From Paludisphaera soli (lineage in GTDB: Bacteria > Planctomycetota > Planctomycetia > Isosphaerales > Isosphaeraceae), in contig NZ_JAALJI010000023.1 in the NCBI RefSeq assembly GCF_011064595.1, positions 1-64,000 on the forward strand: a DNA stretch of 64,000 nucleotides, in the 5' to 3' direction. A model generated the notes under the pieces. That model was given only the letters and a program-made list of their open reading frames with translations. It had not been told where the DNA came from and searched no databases. The translations under genes and the position numbers were made by a program. Below are positions 10,140-19,152 of this stretch, in pieces; the first letter of the stretch is position 1, and the number at the start of each line of letters is the position of its first letter.

Positions 10140-10610
10140 TCAGACGGCGGCCCCGTCGGCCTCTTCCAGGACCTCGACCACGTCCCGCGGCGACTTCGAC
10201 TGCCGCAGGAAGCTCACGAAGCGTTCGTCCTTCAGGTGTCGGGAGATGTTCTCGAGCGCCCGCAGGTGGTCGCCGGGCTGGTTGTGGGGCGAGACCAGCA
10301 GGAAGAAGATGTCGACCGGCTCGCCGTCCAGGGCCGCGAAGTCGACCCCGTGCGACGAGAGGGCCACGGTGCCGATCAGCCGCTGCAGGGTCGGGTGCCG
10401 GGTGTGGGGCACCGCCACCCCCATGCCGATGCCGGTCGAGCCCAGCTCCTCGCGGTTGAGGATCGCGCGGATGACGCTCTCGACCTCGCCGTCGGGGAGC
10501 TGGCCGGCCGCGTTCAGGGCGGCGACCATCTCGCGGATCGCCTCTTCCTTGGTCGTGGCCTTCAGGTCCACGATGATGCTGTCCCGGACCACGAAATCCA
10601 ATAACTTCAT
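10140..10610 (-). CDS. ptsN: PTS EIIA component, fructose/nitrogen-regulatory type
   Basis: EIIA domain that accepts phosphate from HPr and in known PTS-Ntr systems regulates other proteins rather than sugar uptake. The product is 156 residues and a single domain throughout. The phospho-histidine lies in GVAVPHTRHPTL. Other family blocks are STGIGMGVAVPH and FFLLVSPHNQPGDHLRALE. The start MKLLDFVV at 10608-10610 is preferred to an ATG four codons upstream because GGAGGGG lies five bases before it. It lies between hpf and the HPr gene, about 180 bp before the latter. Confidence 0.92.
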   Translation of the reverse strand: MKLLDFVVRDSIIVDLKATTKEEAIREMVAALNAAGQLPDGEVESVIRAILNREELGSTGIGMGVAVPHTRHPTLQRLIGTVALSSHGVDFAALDGEPVDIFFLLVSPHNQPGDHLRALENISRHLKDERFVSFLRQSKSPRDVVEVLEEADGAAV

Positions 10611-10835
10611 CAGCCCCTCCATCGACGGGCCGCCAGGCCGATCGCTTGCTATTCGTCCCGGCCCCGCCCCCGCACCTCGAGCGTTCGAAGGGGGGCGATG
10701 CGTCCGGGTCCCGGCCGCCGGTCGGGGTCGGCGAAGGCCGACCTTGGGGTTCCGCTCGGGGCGGAGGCGCCGGGAGACGTCCCCGACAGAACGCGCCTCG
10801 GGTTGGTTCCAAACTCGTCCGGGGATCCGCCCCGG

Positions 10836-11177
10836 TCAACCGGCCTCGCCGACCGACCGCGAGGGGTCCCCGCCGTGAGGGACGTCGCCTTTGTGGTTCT
10901 GTGACTTCTCTTTGTATCGCCGCAGCTGGGTCTCGATCTTGTGCAGGCACTGGTCCGCCGCCGCCTCGAGCGTCGGGCCGATCTCGGTCGCCACGAAGTC
11001 GTTCTTGTGCTCGGCGGAGACCTGGAACTCGACGTTCCACGCCCCCTTCTCGTGCGAGGTCGTGATCTCGATCGCCATCAGGCGGCCGAACTTGGTCAGC
11101 TTCTCCGCCTTCTCCGCCAGGCGTTGCCGCTGGTCCGGGGTCAGCTCGCCATGCCGCGTCGAGATCTCGATTTGCAC
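10836..11177 (-). CDS. hpf: Ribosome hibernation promoting factor, short form
   Basis: Binds the ribosome decoding region during slow growth and blocks translation (family knowledge). The 113-residue product has the N-terminal HPF/RaiA fold (MQIEISTRHGELTPDQRQRL, AEHKNDFVATEIGPTLEAAADQ, HKIETQLRRYKEK) and lacks the long-form C-terminal dimerisation domain; the tail is Gly/Asp-rich. It starts with GTG, with AAGGAG eight bases upstream. It leads a gene set, hpf-ptsN-HPr-ptsI, like the proteobacterial rpoN-hpf-ptsN-npr region, though rpoN and rapZ are not here. Confidence 0.92.
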   Translation of the reverse strand: MQIEISTRHGELTPDQRQRLAEKAEKLTKFGRLMAIEITTSHEKGAWNVEFQVSAEHKNDFVATEIGPTLEAAADQCLHKIETQLRRYKEKSQNHKGDVPHGGDPSRSVGEAG

Positions 11178-11251
11178 CCGTCGACTCCTTGTCAGGCGCC
11201 GTGCGCGAGCCGGGGAGGGCCCGCGATCCAGGCGACGAAACAGTCAATCTA

Positions 11252-11280
11252 ACTTAACCGCCCGTCCGAGCCGAGGTCAA
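11252..11280 (-). promoter_or_regulatory. Possible sigma-70-like promoter for hpf-ptsN-HPr-ptsI
   Basis: On the minus strand TTGACC (plus 11275-11280) is followed after 17 bases by TTAAGT (11252-11257), about 75 bp before the hpf GTG. The -35 matches five of six bases and the -10 only three, so this is tentative. It sits in the divergent gap with the permease gene. Confidence 0.3.
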
Positions 11281-11386
11281 GTCTCCTCCCCGATCCGAGG
11301 CCCTTCGGGGCGGGGGGCGGCCCCTACCGCCCGGAGGTCGCATCGATTAGTGTGGCGGCCTTTCCGTCGATGGGGGGCAGCCGCGG

Positions 11387-13093
11387 ATGTGGACGCAGGA
11401 TTACGACCCGTTCGGGAGCTGGCCGCTCTCCACCTTGCTCGCGGCCTTGCCGATCCTGACCTTGATGGGCCTGCTGGCTTCGAACCGGGTCCCGGCCTGG
11501 CTGGCGGCCTCGGCGGCGCTGGCGACGGCCTTCGGCGCGGCCGTGCTGGGCTTCCACATGCCCTGGGCGATGGCGGCGTCGGCGGCCGGGGTGGGGGCGG
11601 TCTTCGCCCTGATCCGGGTCGTCTACCTGGTCGTGGCGGCGATGTTCCTTTATGACCTGGCGGTGAAGACCGGCCGGTTCGAGGTCATGAAGGCGTCGAT
11701 CGCCCGGCTCTCGCCGGACCGCCGGATCCAGGCGGTGCTGGTCGCCTTCTCGTTCGGGAGCTTCCTTGAAGGTTGCGCCGGGTTCGGCGCGCCGGTGGCC
11801 ATCGCGTCGGCCTTCCTGGTCGGGCTGGGTTTCCGGCCGTTGCAGGCGGCGGTTTTGGCGCTCGCGGCCGACACGGTCCCGGTGAGCTGGGGGAGCGTGG
11901 GGATCCCGCTGACGACCCTGGGGGCGGTCTCGGGCCTGGACGTGCCGGCGCTCAGCGTCACCACGGCGAGGCTCCTCACCATCGCCACCCTGGGGCTGCC
12001 GTTCTGGCTGGCGGCGATCGTGGCCGGGCCGAGGCGGGCGTTCGGCGCCTGGCCCCCCTTGCTGGCGGTCGGCGCGACCTACGCGGCGGTGCAGCTCCTC
12101 TGGTCCCGGTTCGTCGCGGTGGAGCTTGTTTCAATCGCCTCGGCGATCGCCAGCCTGGTCGCCGGGGTCGTCGTCCTCCGCTTCTGGCGGCCGAGCGAAA
12201 CCTTCCGGTTCGAGGGCGAGGACGAGCCCGAGCCGGAGGCCGCGGCCGACCCCGACTTCGGCACCCCCGCCGCCAAGCTCTCGCGCCGCGAGGTGGCCCG
12301 GGCCTGGATGCCGTTCGCGCTCTTGACGGTCGTCGTGATGGCCTGGGTGACGCCGGCCTTCCCGTCGCTCGGGACGCGGTCGGCCAAGGACGTGCTCGAC
12401 GCGGCCTGGTCGTGGAAGCCCGAGGTGGGCGGCCTCCATAAGAAGGTGGTGCGGGGGGCCGCGGTGACGGGGCGCGAGACGCCGACGGAGGCCGACCTGG
12501 AGGCGGCGGTGCTGGACGTCACGCCGCTCTCGGCGGTGGGGACGGCGGTGCTGGTCGCGGCGGTGGTCGGCGGGCTGCTGACCGGGGTGGGGCCCCGGGA
12601 GCAGGGGCGGATCTTCCTGGGGACCGCCCGGCGGATGAAGACGGCGGCGCTGGCCATCGTCTGCATGCTGGCGCTGGGGTTCGTGACGCGGTACTCGGGG
12701 ATGGACGCCGTGCTGGGGCTGGCGTTCACCCGGACGGGCCCGGCGCTCTACCCGATCTTCGGGACCTTGCTGGGCTGGCTGGGGACGGCGCTGACGGGCT
12801 CGATCACGTCGAGCAACGTGCTGTTCGGCAACCTCCAGCGGATCACGGCGACGAACCTGGACCTGTCGCCGATCCTGATGGGGGCGGCGAACACGGCCGG
12901 CGGGGCGATGGGGAAGATGATCGCGGCGGCGTCGATCGTGGTGGCCGCCGCCGCGACGGGGGAGGGGGGGCGCGAGGGGGAGGTCCTCCGCGCCGCGTTG
13001 CGTCACAGCCTGGCGATGGTGGCCGGCGTGGCGGCCGTGGTCTGGGTCGCGGCCCGGTTCGCCCCGTGGATCGCGGCCGTCCCGGCGGGCTGA
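11387..13093 (+). CDS. lldP: L-lactate permease (LctP/LldP) family transporter
   Basis: Inner-membrane symporter family importing L-lactate, and in some members D-lactate or glycolate. The 568-residue product has about a dozen hydrophobic segments. The family signature SFLEGCAGFGAPVAIASAFL is near residues 125-144, followed by VPVSWGSVGIPLTTLGAVSG. A non-conserved, charged cytoplasmic loop rich in Glu/Pro lies near 270-300, and a second hydrophilic stretch near 335-380. Late conserved parts are GWLGTALTGSITSSNVLFGN and NTAGGAMGKMIAAASIVVA. No lactate dehydrogenase gene is adjacent, so the substrate is uncertain. GGGGGGCAG precedes the ATG. Confidence 0.88.
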   Translation: MWTQDYDPFGSWPLSTLLAALPILTLMGLLASNRVPAWLAASAALATAFGAAVLGFHMPWAMAASAAGVGAVFALIRVVYLVVAAMFLYDLAVKTGRFEVMKASIARLSPDRRIQAVLVAFSFGSFLEGCAGFGAPVAIASAFLVGLGFRPLQAAVLALAADTVPVSWGSVGIPLTTLGAVSGLDVPALSVTTARLLTIATLGLPFWLAAIVAGPRRAFGAWPPLLAVGATYAAVQLLWSRFVAVELVSIASAIASLVAGVVVLRFWRPSETFRFEGEDEPEPEAAADPDFGTPAAKLSRREVARAWMPFALLTVVVMAWVTPAFPSLGTRSAKDVLDAAWSWKPEVGGLHKKVVRGAAVTGRETPTEADLEAAVLDVTPLSAVGTAVLVAAVVGGLLTGVGPREQGRIFLGTARRMKTAALAIVCMLALGFVTRYSGMDAVLGLAFTRTGPALYPIFGTLLGWLGTALTGSITSSNVLFGNLQRITATNLDLSPILMGAANTAGGAMGKMIAAASIVVAAAATGEGGREGEVLRAALRHSLAMVAGVAAVVWVAARFAPWIAAVPAG

Positions 13094-13126
13094 GGCCTTC
13101 GGGGCGGCCGGGGGGCGGGCGTCGCG

Positions 13127-13693
13127 TCAGCCGCGGACGTCGATCCGCCGGGCCTGGATCTCGGCCGGCTTGGGGAGGGTTACGGTGAGGACGCCGTTGC
13201 GGTAGTCGGCCTCGACGCGGGAGGCGTCGATCCCCGAGGGGAGCGGCACCGACCGGAAGAGTTCGCGGCGGCTCCATTCGTGACGGCCGGCCTTCTCGTC
13301 GGGCTCGGCCTCGTGGGTCGCCCGGAGGATGAGGTGGTCGCCCCGGATCTGGACGTCGAAGTCGCCGGTTTCGAAGCCGGGGGCCTCGGCGCGGACGATC
13401 AGGGCGTCGTCCTTCTCCTGGAGGTCGAAGCCCCAGCGGTCGTTGCCGATCGGGGCTTCCATCAGGGCGGGCCAGCCGCCGAAGGCCTGTTCGAGGAGCC
13501 GGTCCAGCTCCTCGCGCATCCGCCGCATCGGTTCCCAGCCCATCGGCGAGAAGGCCATCGGCCGGGTGGCGGGGACGGTCCTGGAGGCGGCTTTCGTCGG
13601 CTTCATCGTCGACGTCGGGGCGGGCGGCGGGGTCGTGGTCGGGGTGGCTTCCTGGGCCTTGGGCTTCTCCATCGTCGCGTTCTGGGCGGCCAT
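13127..13693 (-). CDS. Hsp20 / alpha-crystallin family small heat-shock protein
   Basis: ATP-independent holdase that binds unfolding proteins as oligomers. The product is 188 residues. The first 45 or so are Ala/Thr/Pro/Lys-rich and probably disordered. The alpha-crystallin domain follows (WGFDLQEKDDALIVRAEAPG, the SRRELFRSVPLPSGIDASRV strand pair and the YRNGVLTVTLPKP motif). It lacks the usual I-x-I tail; RRIDVRG closes the chain. The start MAAQNATMEK was chosen because AGGAGG lies eight bases upstream. Its stop converges on the permease stop about 30 bp away. Confidence 0.92.
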   Translation of the reverse strand: MAAQNATMEKPKAQEATPTTTPPPAPTSTMKPTKAASRTVPATRPMAFSPMGWEPMRRMREELDRLLEQAFGGWPALMEAPIGNDRWGFDLQEKDDALIVRAEAPGFETGDFDVQIRGDHLILRATHEAEPDEKAGRHEWSRRELFRSVPLPSGIDASRVEADYRNGVLTVTLPKPAEIQARRIDVRG

Positions 13694-14152
13694 TTGGGGA
13701 CCTCCTGGAAACACGTCGCGGGATGCGGAGCGTCGAGGCGCGGCTGCGGGGGCGGGGGGACGACCGTCGCGGGCGGCGTCGCCCCGTCGGCCCCGATGGA
13801 CGCGACGCCGCTCGTCGCGAGGGCGCCTCGATCCATCAAGACATTCCGAGCACATGGCGCGCCACGCCGAAGAAGGGCGGGATCAGGCGTCCGGGGGCCG
13901 GTTCGTGCCCCGGCGTTGGTCGCGCGGCGACCATCGGGGTCGGGAGTCGGCCAGCCCCCGCGCGCGAAACGGCCGAGGGTCGCGTGGCCCCCGGCCGTTT
14001 CGGCGGGATGGTTCGTGGGCTCCGAAGGGGCTTCGCTCGACCGGCGGCGGCCTCGGGAGGGTCGGGATCGGGCAGGAGGGGCGCCGGTGGGACGGTGCGG
14101 TGGGGCCTTGGGGAAAGCCAGGACGTCCTGGCCCGACCGCTCCGTTCCAGCG
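13694..14152. other. Gene-free region upstream of hsp20
   Basis: About 460 bp with no supported gene. The open frames across it lack ribosome sites and family resemblance. It should hold the hsp20 promoter, but no CIRCE-like or clear sigma-32-like sequence was recognised. Confidence 0.5.
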
Positions 14153-14455
14153 TCAGCTCCGGCCTCGGTTCTCCCAGTCGGACGATTCGGTGCAGCGGCC
14201 GTAGCCGGCGTCGGGGGCCTCGGCGCTCTGGACGGCGGCCTCGGGCTCCTCGGCGGGGCAGGCGGCGTACTCGCGGGGCTCGACCTCGGCCGGCTTGCCG
14301 ACGACGTGGGTCGGGGCGGCGGCCTCGATCTCGCGGGCGGGCTGCTGGACCTCGGTCCGCGTGGCGGCCTCGGCGGCCTTGCGGGCGGCCTTCTTCTTGC
14401 TCTTGCCGCCGGACTTGGCGGCCTTCTTGGTGGGCATCTTCATTCCAGTCGACAT
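14153..14455 (-). CDS. Small charge-polarised hypothetical protein with Lys/Ala-rich N terminus
   Basis: The 100-residue product does not match a family I know with confidence. Residues 7-31 are a Lys/Ala/Gly run (TKKAAKSGGKSKKKAARKAA) resembling histone-H1-like or AlgP-like tails. Residues 32-85 are Glu/Ala/Pro-rich and acidic, and the end is polar with two cysteines. A nucleic-acid-binding tail is possible by composition only. The ATG at 14453-14455 has GGAGGTGTCCC directly upstream; ATGs at codons 5 and 7 are alternatives. It stands alone between hsp20 and the phosphoesterase gene. Confidence 0.7.
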   Translation of the reverse strand: MSTGMKMPTKKAAKSGGKSKKKAARKAAEAATRTEVQQPAREIEAAAPTHVVGKPAEVEPREYAACPAEEPEAAVQSAEAPDAGYGRCTESSDWENRGRS

Positions 14456-14828
14456 GGGACACCTCCCCGCGCGACGCGGGAAAACCCTGGAAAACGCGGG
14501 CTCGTCGCTGGTCAGGGGCCGAAAGGTCCCGCGACGGATCCGCGCCTCCCGCGATGGTTCGCTCCACCGAACCGATCGCGCACCCGCCCACGGGACGGGT
14601 GCGGAGACATCGCCCTTCGATGTTCCGGAAGGCGAACGTCTCCAGGGTAAATGTATACCCCGGGATTCGGTTCCGCCAGCCCCGCCGCGCGGATTTCCCC
14701 CGGCCTCCCCCTTGCCGCGACGGCCCTCGGCCGCCACCATGCAGGCTCGGGATCCAGGCCCGGTCTTCGGCCGCATCGGGACGGCCCGGACGACCTGGAG
14801 CGTCGCGGCCGACGAGGACGAGCGGCCC
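14456..14828. other. Divergent intergenic region
   Basis: About 370 bp between the minus-strand small protein and the plus-strand phosphoesterase. A short palindromic spot, GGGTAAATGTATACCCC, lies near 14645-14661. No gene or convincing promoter pair could be assigned. Confidence 0.45.
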
Positions 14829-15314
14829 ATGCGCATCGGCATCCTTTCGGACACCCACGACCAGGCCCTCCGCACGCGGCGCGCCGTGGCGACCCTCCTC
14901 GAAGCCGGGGCCGAGGCCCTCATCCATTGCGGCGACCTGACCACCCCCGAGGTGGTCCTCGAATGCGTGGGTGCCCCCGCCTACCTCGTGTTCGGCAACT
15001 GCGACTACGACCTCGACGCCCTCCGCCTCGCCATGCGCCAGGTCGGCGCGACCTGCCTGGAGCGCGGCGGCCTGATCGAGCTGGCCGGCCGCCGCATCGC
15101 CGTCGCCCACGGCGACTCCCGCCGGGAATACCAGCGCCTGACCGACGAGGCCCCCGACTACTTCTTCTCCGGCCACACCCACGTCCGCCGCGACGAACGC
15201 GAGGGCCCCACCCGCTTCATCAACCCCGGCGCGCTGTACCGCGCCTCGACGTTCACCGTCGGCCTCCTCGACCTCCTCACGGACGAGTACCGTTCCCTGA
15301 CCATCCCCCGCTGA
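14829..15314 (+). CDS. YfcE/MJ0936-type metallophosphoesterase
   Basis: Cytosolic phosphodiesterase family with a two-metal centre; substrates are unknown for most members. The 161-residue product is full-length. Metal ligands are visible in order: DTH (ILSDTHDQA), GD (HCGDLTTPE), GNCD (VFGNCDYDLD), HGD (VAHGDSRREY) and GHTH (FSGHTHVRRDE), then NPGAL near the end. The start MRIGILSDTHD matches the family. Longer upstream extensions of the frame lack a ribosome site. It is monocistronic as far as seen. Confidence 0.88.
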   Translation: MRIGILSDTHDQALRTRRAVATLLEAGAEALIHCGDLTTPEVVLECVGAPAYLVFGNCDYDLDALRLAMRQVGATCLERGGLIELAGRRIAVAHGDSRREYQRLTDEAPDYFFSGHTHVRRDEREGPTRFINPGALYRASTFTVGLLDLLTDEYRSLTIPR

Positions 15315-15410
15315 GGGATTGGCTTCCAAATTGGCTTCGTTCGTCGACGGAGTTGTGTTCGAGTTGGGTGGTAATGTGTTGTTGGGAATGAGTTTGCGTC
15401 GGTTTTTGTG

Positions 15411-15427
15411 ATTGGCTTCGTTCGGCG
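15411..15427 (+). repeat. Flank repeat ATTGGCTTCGTTCGGCG
   Basis: The same 17-base sequence occurs in reverse complement at 40546-40562. In both cases it lies about 60 bp outside a copy of the 103-bp palindrome, showing that the mobile or conserved unit extends beyond the palindrome. Confidence 0.7.
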
Positions 15428-15485
15428 GATTCGATCGCGTTTTCGACGCCTCCGGATTTCTCGAGCACACCCCGGGAAGGACTTT

Positions 15486-15588
15486 GGGTGCCACGGGTTC
15501 GACGAACCCGTGAACCGGCTTTGGATCTAGGCAAGGGCTCGGGAGCGGCCCGACGCCGATCCACGGGTTCGTCGAACTCGTGGCACCC
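15486..15588 (+). repeat. 103-bp double-palindrome element, copy 1
   Basis: Arms at 15486-15512 and 15561-15588 are near-perfect inverted repeats beginning GGGTGCCACGGGTTC. Each arm is itself palindromic (CACGGGTTCGACGAACCCGTG), so a nested stem structure is possible. The middle contains GGCCCGACGCCGAT, also present in copy 2 at 40381-40483, which has exactly the same length. No coding capacity. Confidence 0.85.
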
Positions 15589-15750
15589 AGGCGTCCCTGG
15601 GGACTGAATCGTCGCCGGGCCGATTCGACAACGCTTCACCCTGACAATGGCGCCGAAATCGGGAATCCGCGCGCGGACGTCACGGAATCGCCGGGCCTTG
15701 CGTCCTTGCGGCGGAGAACGGACGGGGACGGCCCGAGTCGGAGCGTCGAC

Positions 15751-16683
15751 ATGAGCGAGGCGGACGAGAAGGTCGAGGCCGCCGAGCGGCTGCGGCCGAA
15801 GCTGCTGGGCGTGGCCTACCGGATGCTCGGCGACGCGACCGAGGCCGAGGACGCGGTGCAGGACGCTTATCTGCGGCTGCATCGCCACGCGGCCGAGGTG
15901 CTCGACCCGGAGCCCTGGATGGTCAAGGCGGTGACGCGGCTCTGCCTGGATCGGCTGCGGCGGGCGAAGACGCGCCGCGAGTCGTACGTCGGCCCCTGGC
16001 TCCCCGAGCCGGTGCCGGCGGGCTGGCCGGGCGCGGGGCCGGTCGACCGCGCGGAGCTGGCGGAGTCGCTCTCGATGGCGTTCCTGGTCCTTTTGGAAAC
16101 CCTCTCGCCGGCCGAGCGCGCCGTGCACCTCTTGCGCGAGGTGTTCGGCTACGAGTTCGAGGAGATCGCCGGGCTGATCGACAAGTCGCCGGTCAACGTC
16201 CGCCAGATCGCCTCGCGGGCGAAGAAGCGGCTGGAGGACCGCACGCCCCGGTTCCATCCCGACGCCGGCGCGGCCGACGCGCTGGCGGAGCGGTTCTTCG
16301 CCGCCTGCCGCGACGGCGACGTTCACGCCGTGGAGTCCATGCTGGCGGCCGACGTCACGCTCTACTCCGACGGCGGCGGCAAGGTCTTCGCCTCGCCCCG
16401 GCCGGTGGTCGGCGTCCGCAAGGTCGCCCGGCTGTTGACCGTGGTCTTCCGCAAGATCCGGGCGGTCGGCGAGGCGTCCTTCACGGTCGTCAACGGCCGC
16501 CCCGGCGTCGTCTTCACCCACGGCGGCCGGACCTTCAAGGTCGCCACCCTCGCCGCCGACCCCGACGGCCGGTCCGTGTCCGCCGTCTACATCGTCCTCA
16601 ACCCCGACAAGCTGGGCCACTGGCCCGCGTCGACATCCACAAGCCCCGAACAGGGAGACGTGAACCCATGGAAGCGCGATTGA
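15751..16683 (+). CDS. ECF41-family RNA polymerase sigma factor with SnoaL-like C-terminal domain
   Basis: The 310-residue product has sigma region 2 (KLLGVAYRMLGDATEAEDAV, near residues 15-80), region 4 (LSPAERAVHLLREVFGYEFE, near 120-175) and a C-terminal NTF2/SnoaL-like domain (about 190-305). All three ECF41 hallmarks are present: WLPEP in the linker, DGGGK in the C-domain and NPDKL near the end. In studied ECF41 members the C-domain controls activity in place of an anti-sigma factor. The start ATG at 15751 has GGAG eight bases upstream. It overlaps the CMD gene by 16 bp, the usual ECF41 partner. Confidence 0.95.
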   Translation: MSEADEKVEAAERLRPKLLGVAYRMLGDATEAEDAVQDAYLRLHRHAAEVLDPEPWMVKAVTRLCLDRLRRAKTRRESYVGPWLPEPVPAGWPGAGPVDRAELAESLSMAFLVLLETLSPAERAVHLLREVFGYEFEEIAGLIDKSPVNVRQIASRAKKRLEDRTPRFHPDAGAADALAERFFAACRDGDVHAVESMLAADVTLYSDGGGKVFASPRPVVGVRKVARLLTVVFRKIRAVGEASFTVVNGRPGVVFTHGGRTFKVATLAADPDGRSVSAVYIVLNPDKLGHWPASTSTSPEQGDVNPWKRD

Positions 16684-17153
16684 ACTACACGAGCCTCGCG
16701 CCGGAGCCGATCAAGGGCCTGTACGCCATCCAGAAGCACCTGGCCGCGTCCGGCCTGGAGTTCTCGCTGCAGGAGCTGGTGAAGACCCGCGCCTCGCAGA
16801 TCAACGGCTGCGCCTTCTGCCTGGACATGCACACCCAGGACGCCCGCGCCCACGGCGAGACCGAGCAGCGCCTCTACGCCCTGACCGCCTGGCGCGAGAC
16901 CCCCTTCTACACCGACCGCGAACGCGCCGCGCTGGCCTGGACCGAGGCCGTCACCCGCATCGCCGACGGCGTCCCCGACGATGTGTACGAGGAGGCCCGC
17001 CGCCACTTCACCGAGCAGGAGCTGACCGACCTGACCTGGGCCGTCGTCGCCATCAACGCCTGGAACCGCCTCGCCATCGCCTTCCGCGTCGTCCCCGGCA
17101 CCTACAAGCCGAGCATGAAGGCCGCGCTGGAGAAGCAGCTCGCCGGCGCGTGA
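16668..17153 (+). CDS. Carboxymuconolactone decarboxylase / AhpD-like protein
   Basis: The 161-residue product has an AhpD-like core with the redox CxxC pair in INGCAFCLDMHTQDARAHGE, including the following His (CxxC-x3-H). Such proteins are thought to act as peroxidase or thiol-disulphide enzymes; here the exact substrate is unknown. The family start MEARLNYTSLAPEPIKGLYAI is preceded by GGGAG. The gene begins inside the end of the ECF41 sigma gene, so the two are cotranscribed and likely translationally coupled. In ECF41 systems the CMD gene is the typical target. Confidence 0.92.
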   Translation: MEARLNYTSLAPEPIKGLYAIQKHLAASGLEFSLQELVKTRASQINGCAFCLDMHTQDARAHGETEQRLYALTAWRETPFYTDRERAALAWTEAVTRIADGVPDDVYEEARRHFTEQELTDLTWAVVAINAWNRLAIAFRVVPGTYKPSMKAALEKQLAGA

Positions 17154-17176
17154 GCCGTCCGACCCCGATCTCCACT

Positions 17177-17371
17177 CCTTCCCCCTGGCGGGGGAAGGTG
17201 GCCCGAAGGGCCGGATGAGGGGGGGACGAGCGAGTCGGCCGACGGAGTTCCAGCGGGGCCGGCCGAGGCCGTCGGTCAGGCGGGCCGGGCGTCGGACTCC
17301 AAAGCTCCCCGCCAGCGTCGCCCCCTCATCGGACCGCTTCGCGGTCTGTCTTCCCCGCGAGGGGGGAAGAC
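17177..17371. repeat. Family A repeat pair, partly diverged
   Basis: A + unit at 17177-17226 is a close match to the 2928-2992 unit. A - unit at 17320-17371 keeps CCCCTCATC and the GGGGGGAAGA end but has a different middle palindrome (GGACCGCTTCGCGGTC). The two face each other across about 93 bp, in the gap between convergent genes. Confidence 0.75.
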
Positions 17372-17423
17372 GTTCGAATTGCGACGCCCATCCCCAGCGT
17401 GGGAAGGGCCGTGAGCCCGGGAC

Positions 17424-18416
<993 letters not shown>

Positions 18417-18567
18417 CCGTCTGCCTCCTCGCATCCCGACCTCTCGCAGGTCCGCCGCACCCCCGGGCGCGACGGTCGTCCTTCATCATAGCGCGGCGAT
18501 CCATCCCGTCGACTACGATGGGGCGAGAGCGAAGGCGGCTTCGGTCGCGGGCGACTCGGCCGGAGCG

Positions 18568-19098
18568 ATGCGGGAGGAGGCGACCGTGGGGGTGGCGGAC
18601 GTGAGAGCCTTTTATCGGAGCATCCGGGGGAGCCTGGGGGCCGCGGCCGCCCTACTGTTCTGGGACGTGGTGATGACCGGGTCGTTCCTCATGTCGATGA
18701 TCTTCTGCCCGATCTGGATCCTCATCAGTCTCTTGAAGAGTACCATCCAGCTCCCCGGTCGGAGACTCGCCCTCGCGAGGGTCGGGATCCCGGTCGCGAC
18801 GTTGGCGATCGTCTGGGCCAACGACGCGGTCCAGCTCCGGATCGCCGAGGCGAACGCCCGGCGCGTCGTGGCGGCCTGCGAGGCGTATCACGTCGACGAG
18901 GGCCGATTCCCCAGGAAGCTCGAAGAACTCGCGCCGCGGTATCTGGAGTCGGTCCCGCTCGCGAAACACTGCATGATGGGCGGCTTCTTCTATTCCAATT
19001 CCCAGGGGGGCAAGCCCATGCTCTTCTGGGTGGTGGTCCCGCCGTACTTGCGGAAGATCTACCATTTCGACACTCGGACCTGGAGCTACCTGGATTAG
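18568..19098 (+). CDS. Membrane protein with pseudopilin-like C-terminal domain, unknown function
   Basis: The 176-residue product is not one I recognise. Hydrophobic segments lie at about residues 25-57 (probably one long or two short helices) and 72-87. After the last helix comes RIAEANARRVVAACEAYHVD, EGRFPRKLEELAPRYL and ESVP. This helix-then-'EGRYP-x-LxxLxPxYL' layout resembles the soluble part of type II secretion pseudopilins (GspG), but without a prepilin cleavage site. The start at 18568 follows GGAG closely; a GTG at 18601 is an alternative. It lies 54 bp upstream of kptA on the same strand. Confidence 0.65.
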   Translation: MREEATVGVADVRAFYRSIRGSLGAAAALLFWDVVMTGSFLMSMIFCPIWILISLLKSTIQLPGRRLALARVGIPVATLAIVWANDAVQLRIAEANARRVVAACEAYHVDEGRFPRKLEELAPRYLESVPLAKHCMMGGFFYSNSQGGKPMLFWVVVPPYLRKIYHFDTRTWSYLD

Positions 19099-19152
19099 GG
19101 CGACGAGGGCGGGCCCGTCTCCCGTGCTCCTCACGACTCCTGGACCCCGACC

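Larger units (their letters stand above)
15315..15750. other. Repeat-containing gap upstream of the ECF41 sigma gene
   Basis: No gene. Three short repeats of ATTGGCTTC occur at about 15319, 15331 and 15411. The 103-bp double palindrome lies at 15486-15588. AT content is locally higher than in the surroundings. No ECF41-type promoter (TGTCACA-N16-CGTC) was found before the sigma gene. Confidence 0.6.

Noticed and set aside
15601-15750. Search for an ECF41-type promoter before the sigma gene
   Set aside because: CTGACAATGG near 15641 lacks CGTC at the required distance.
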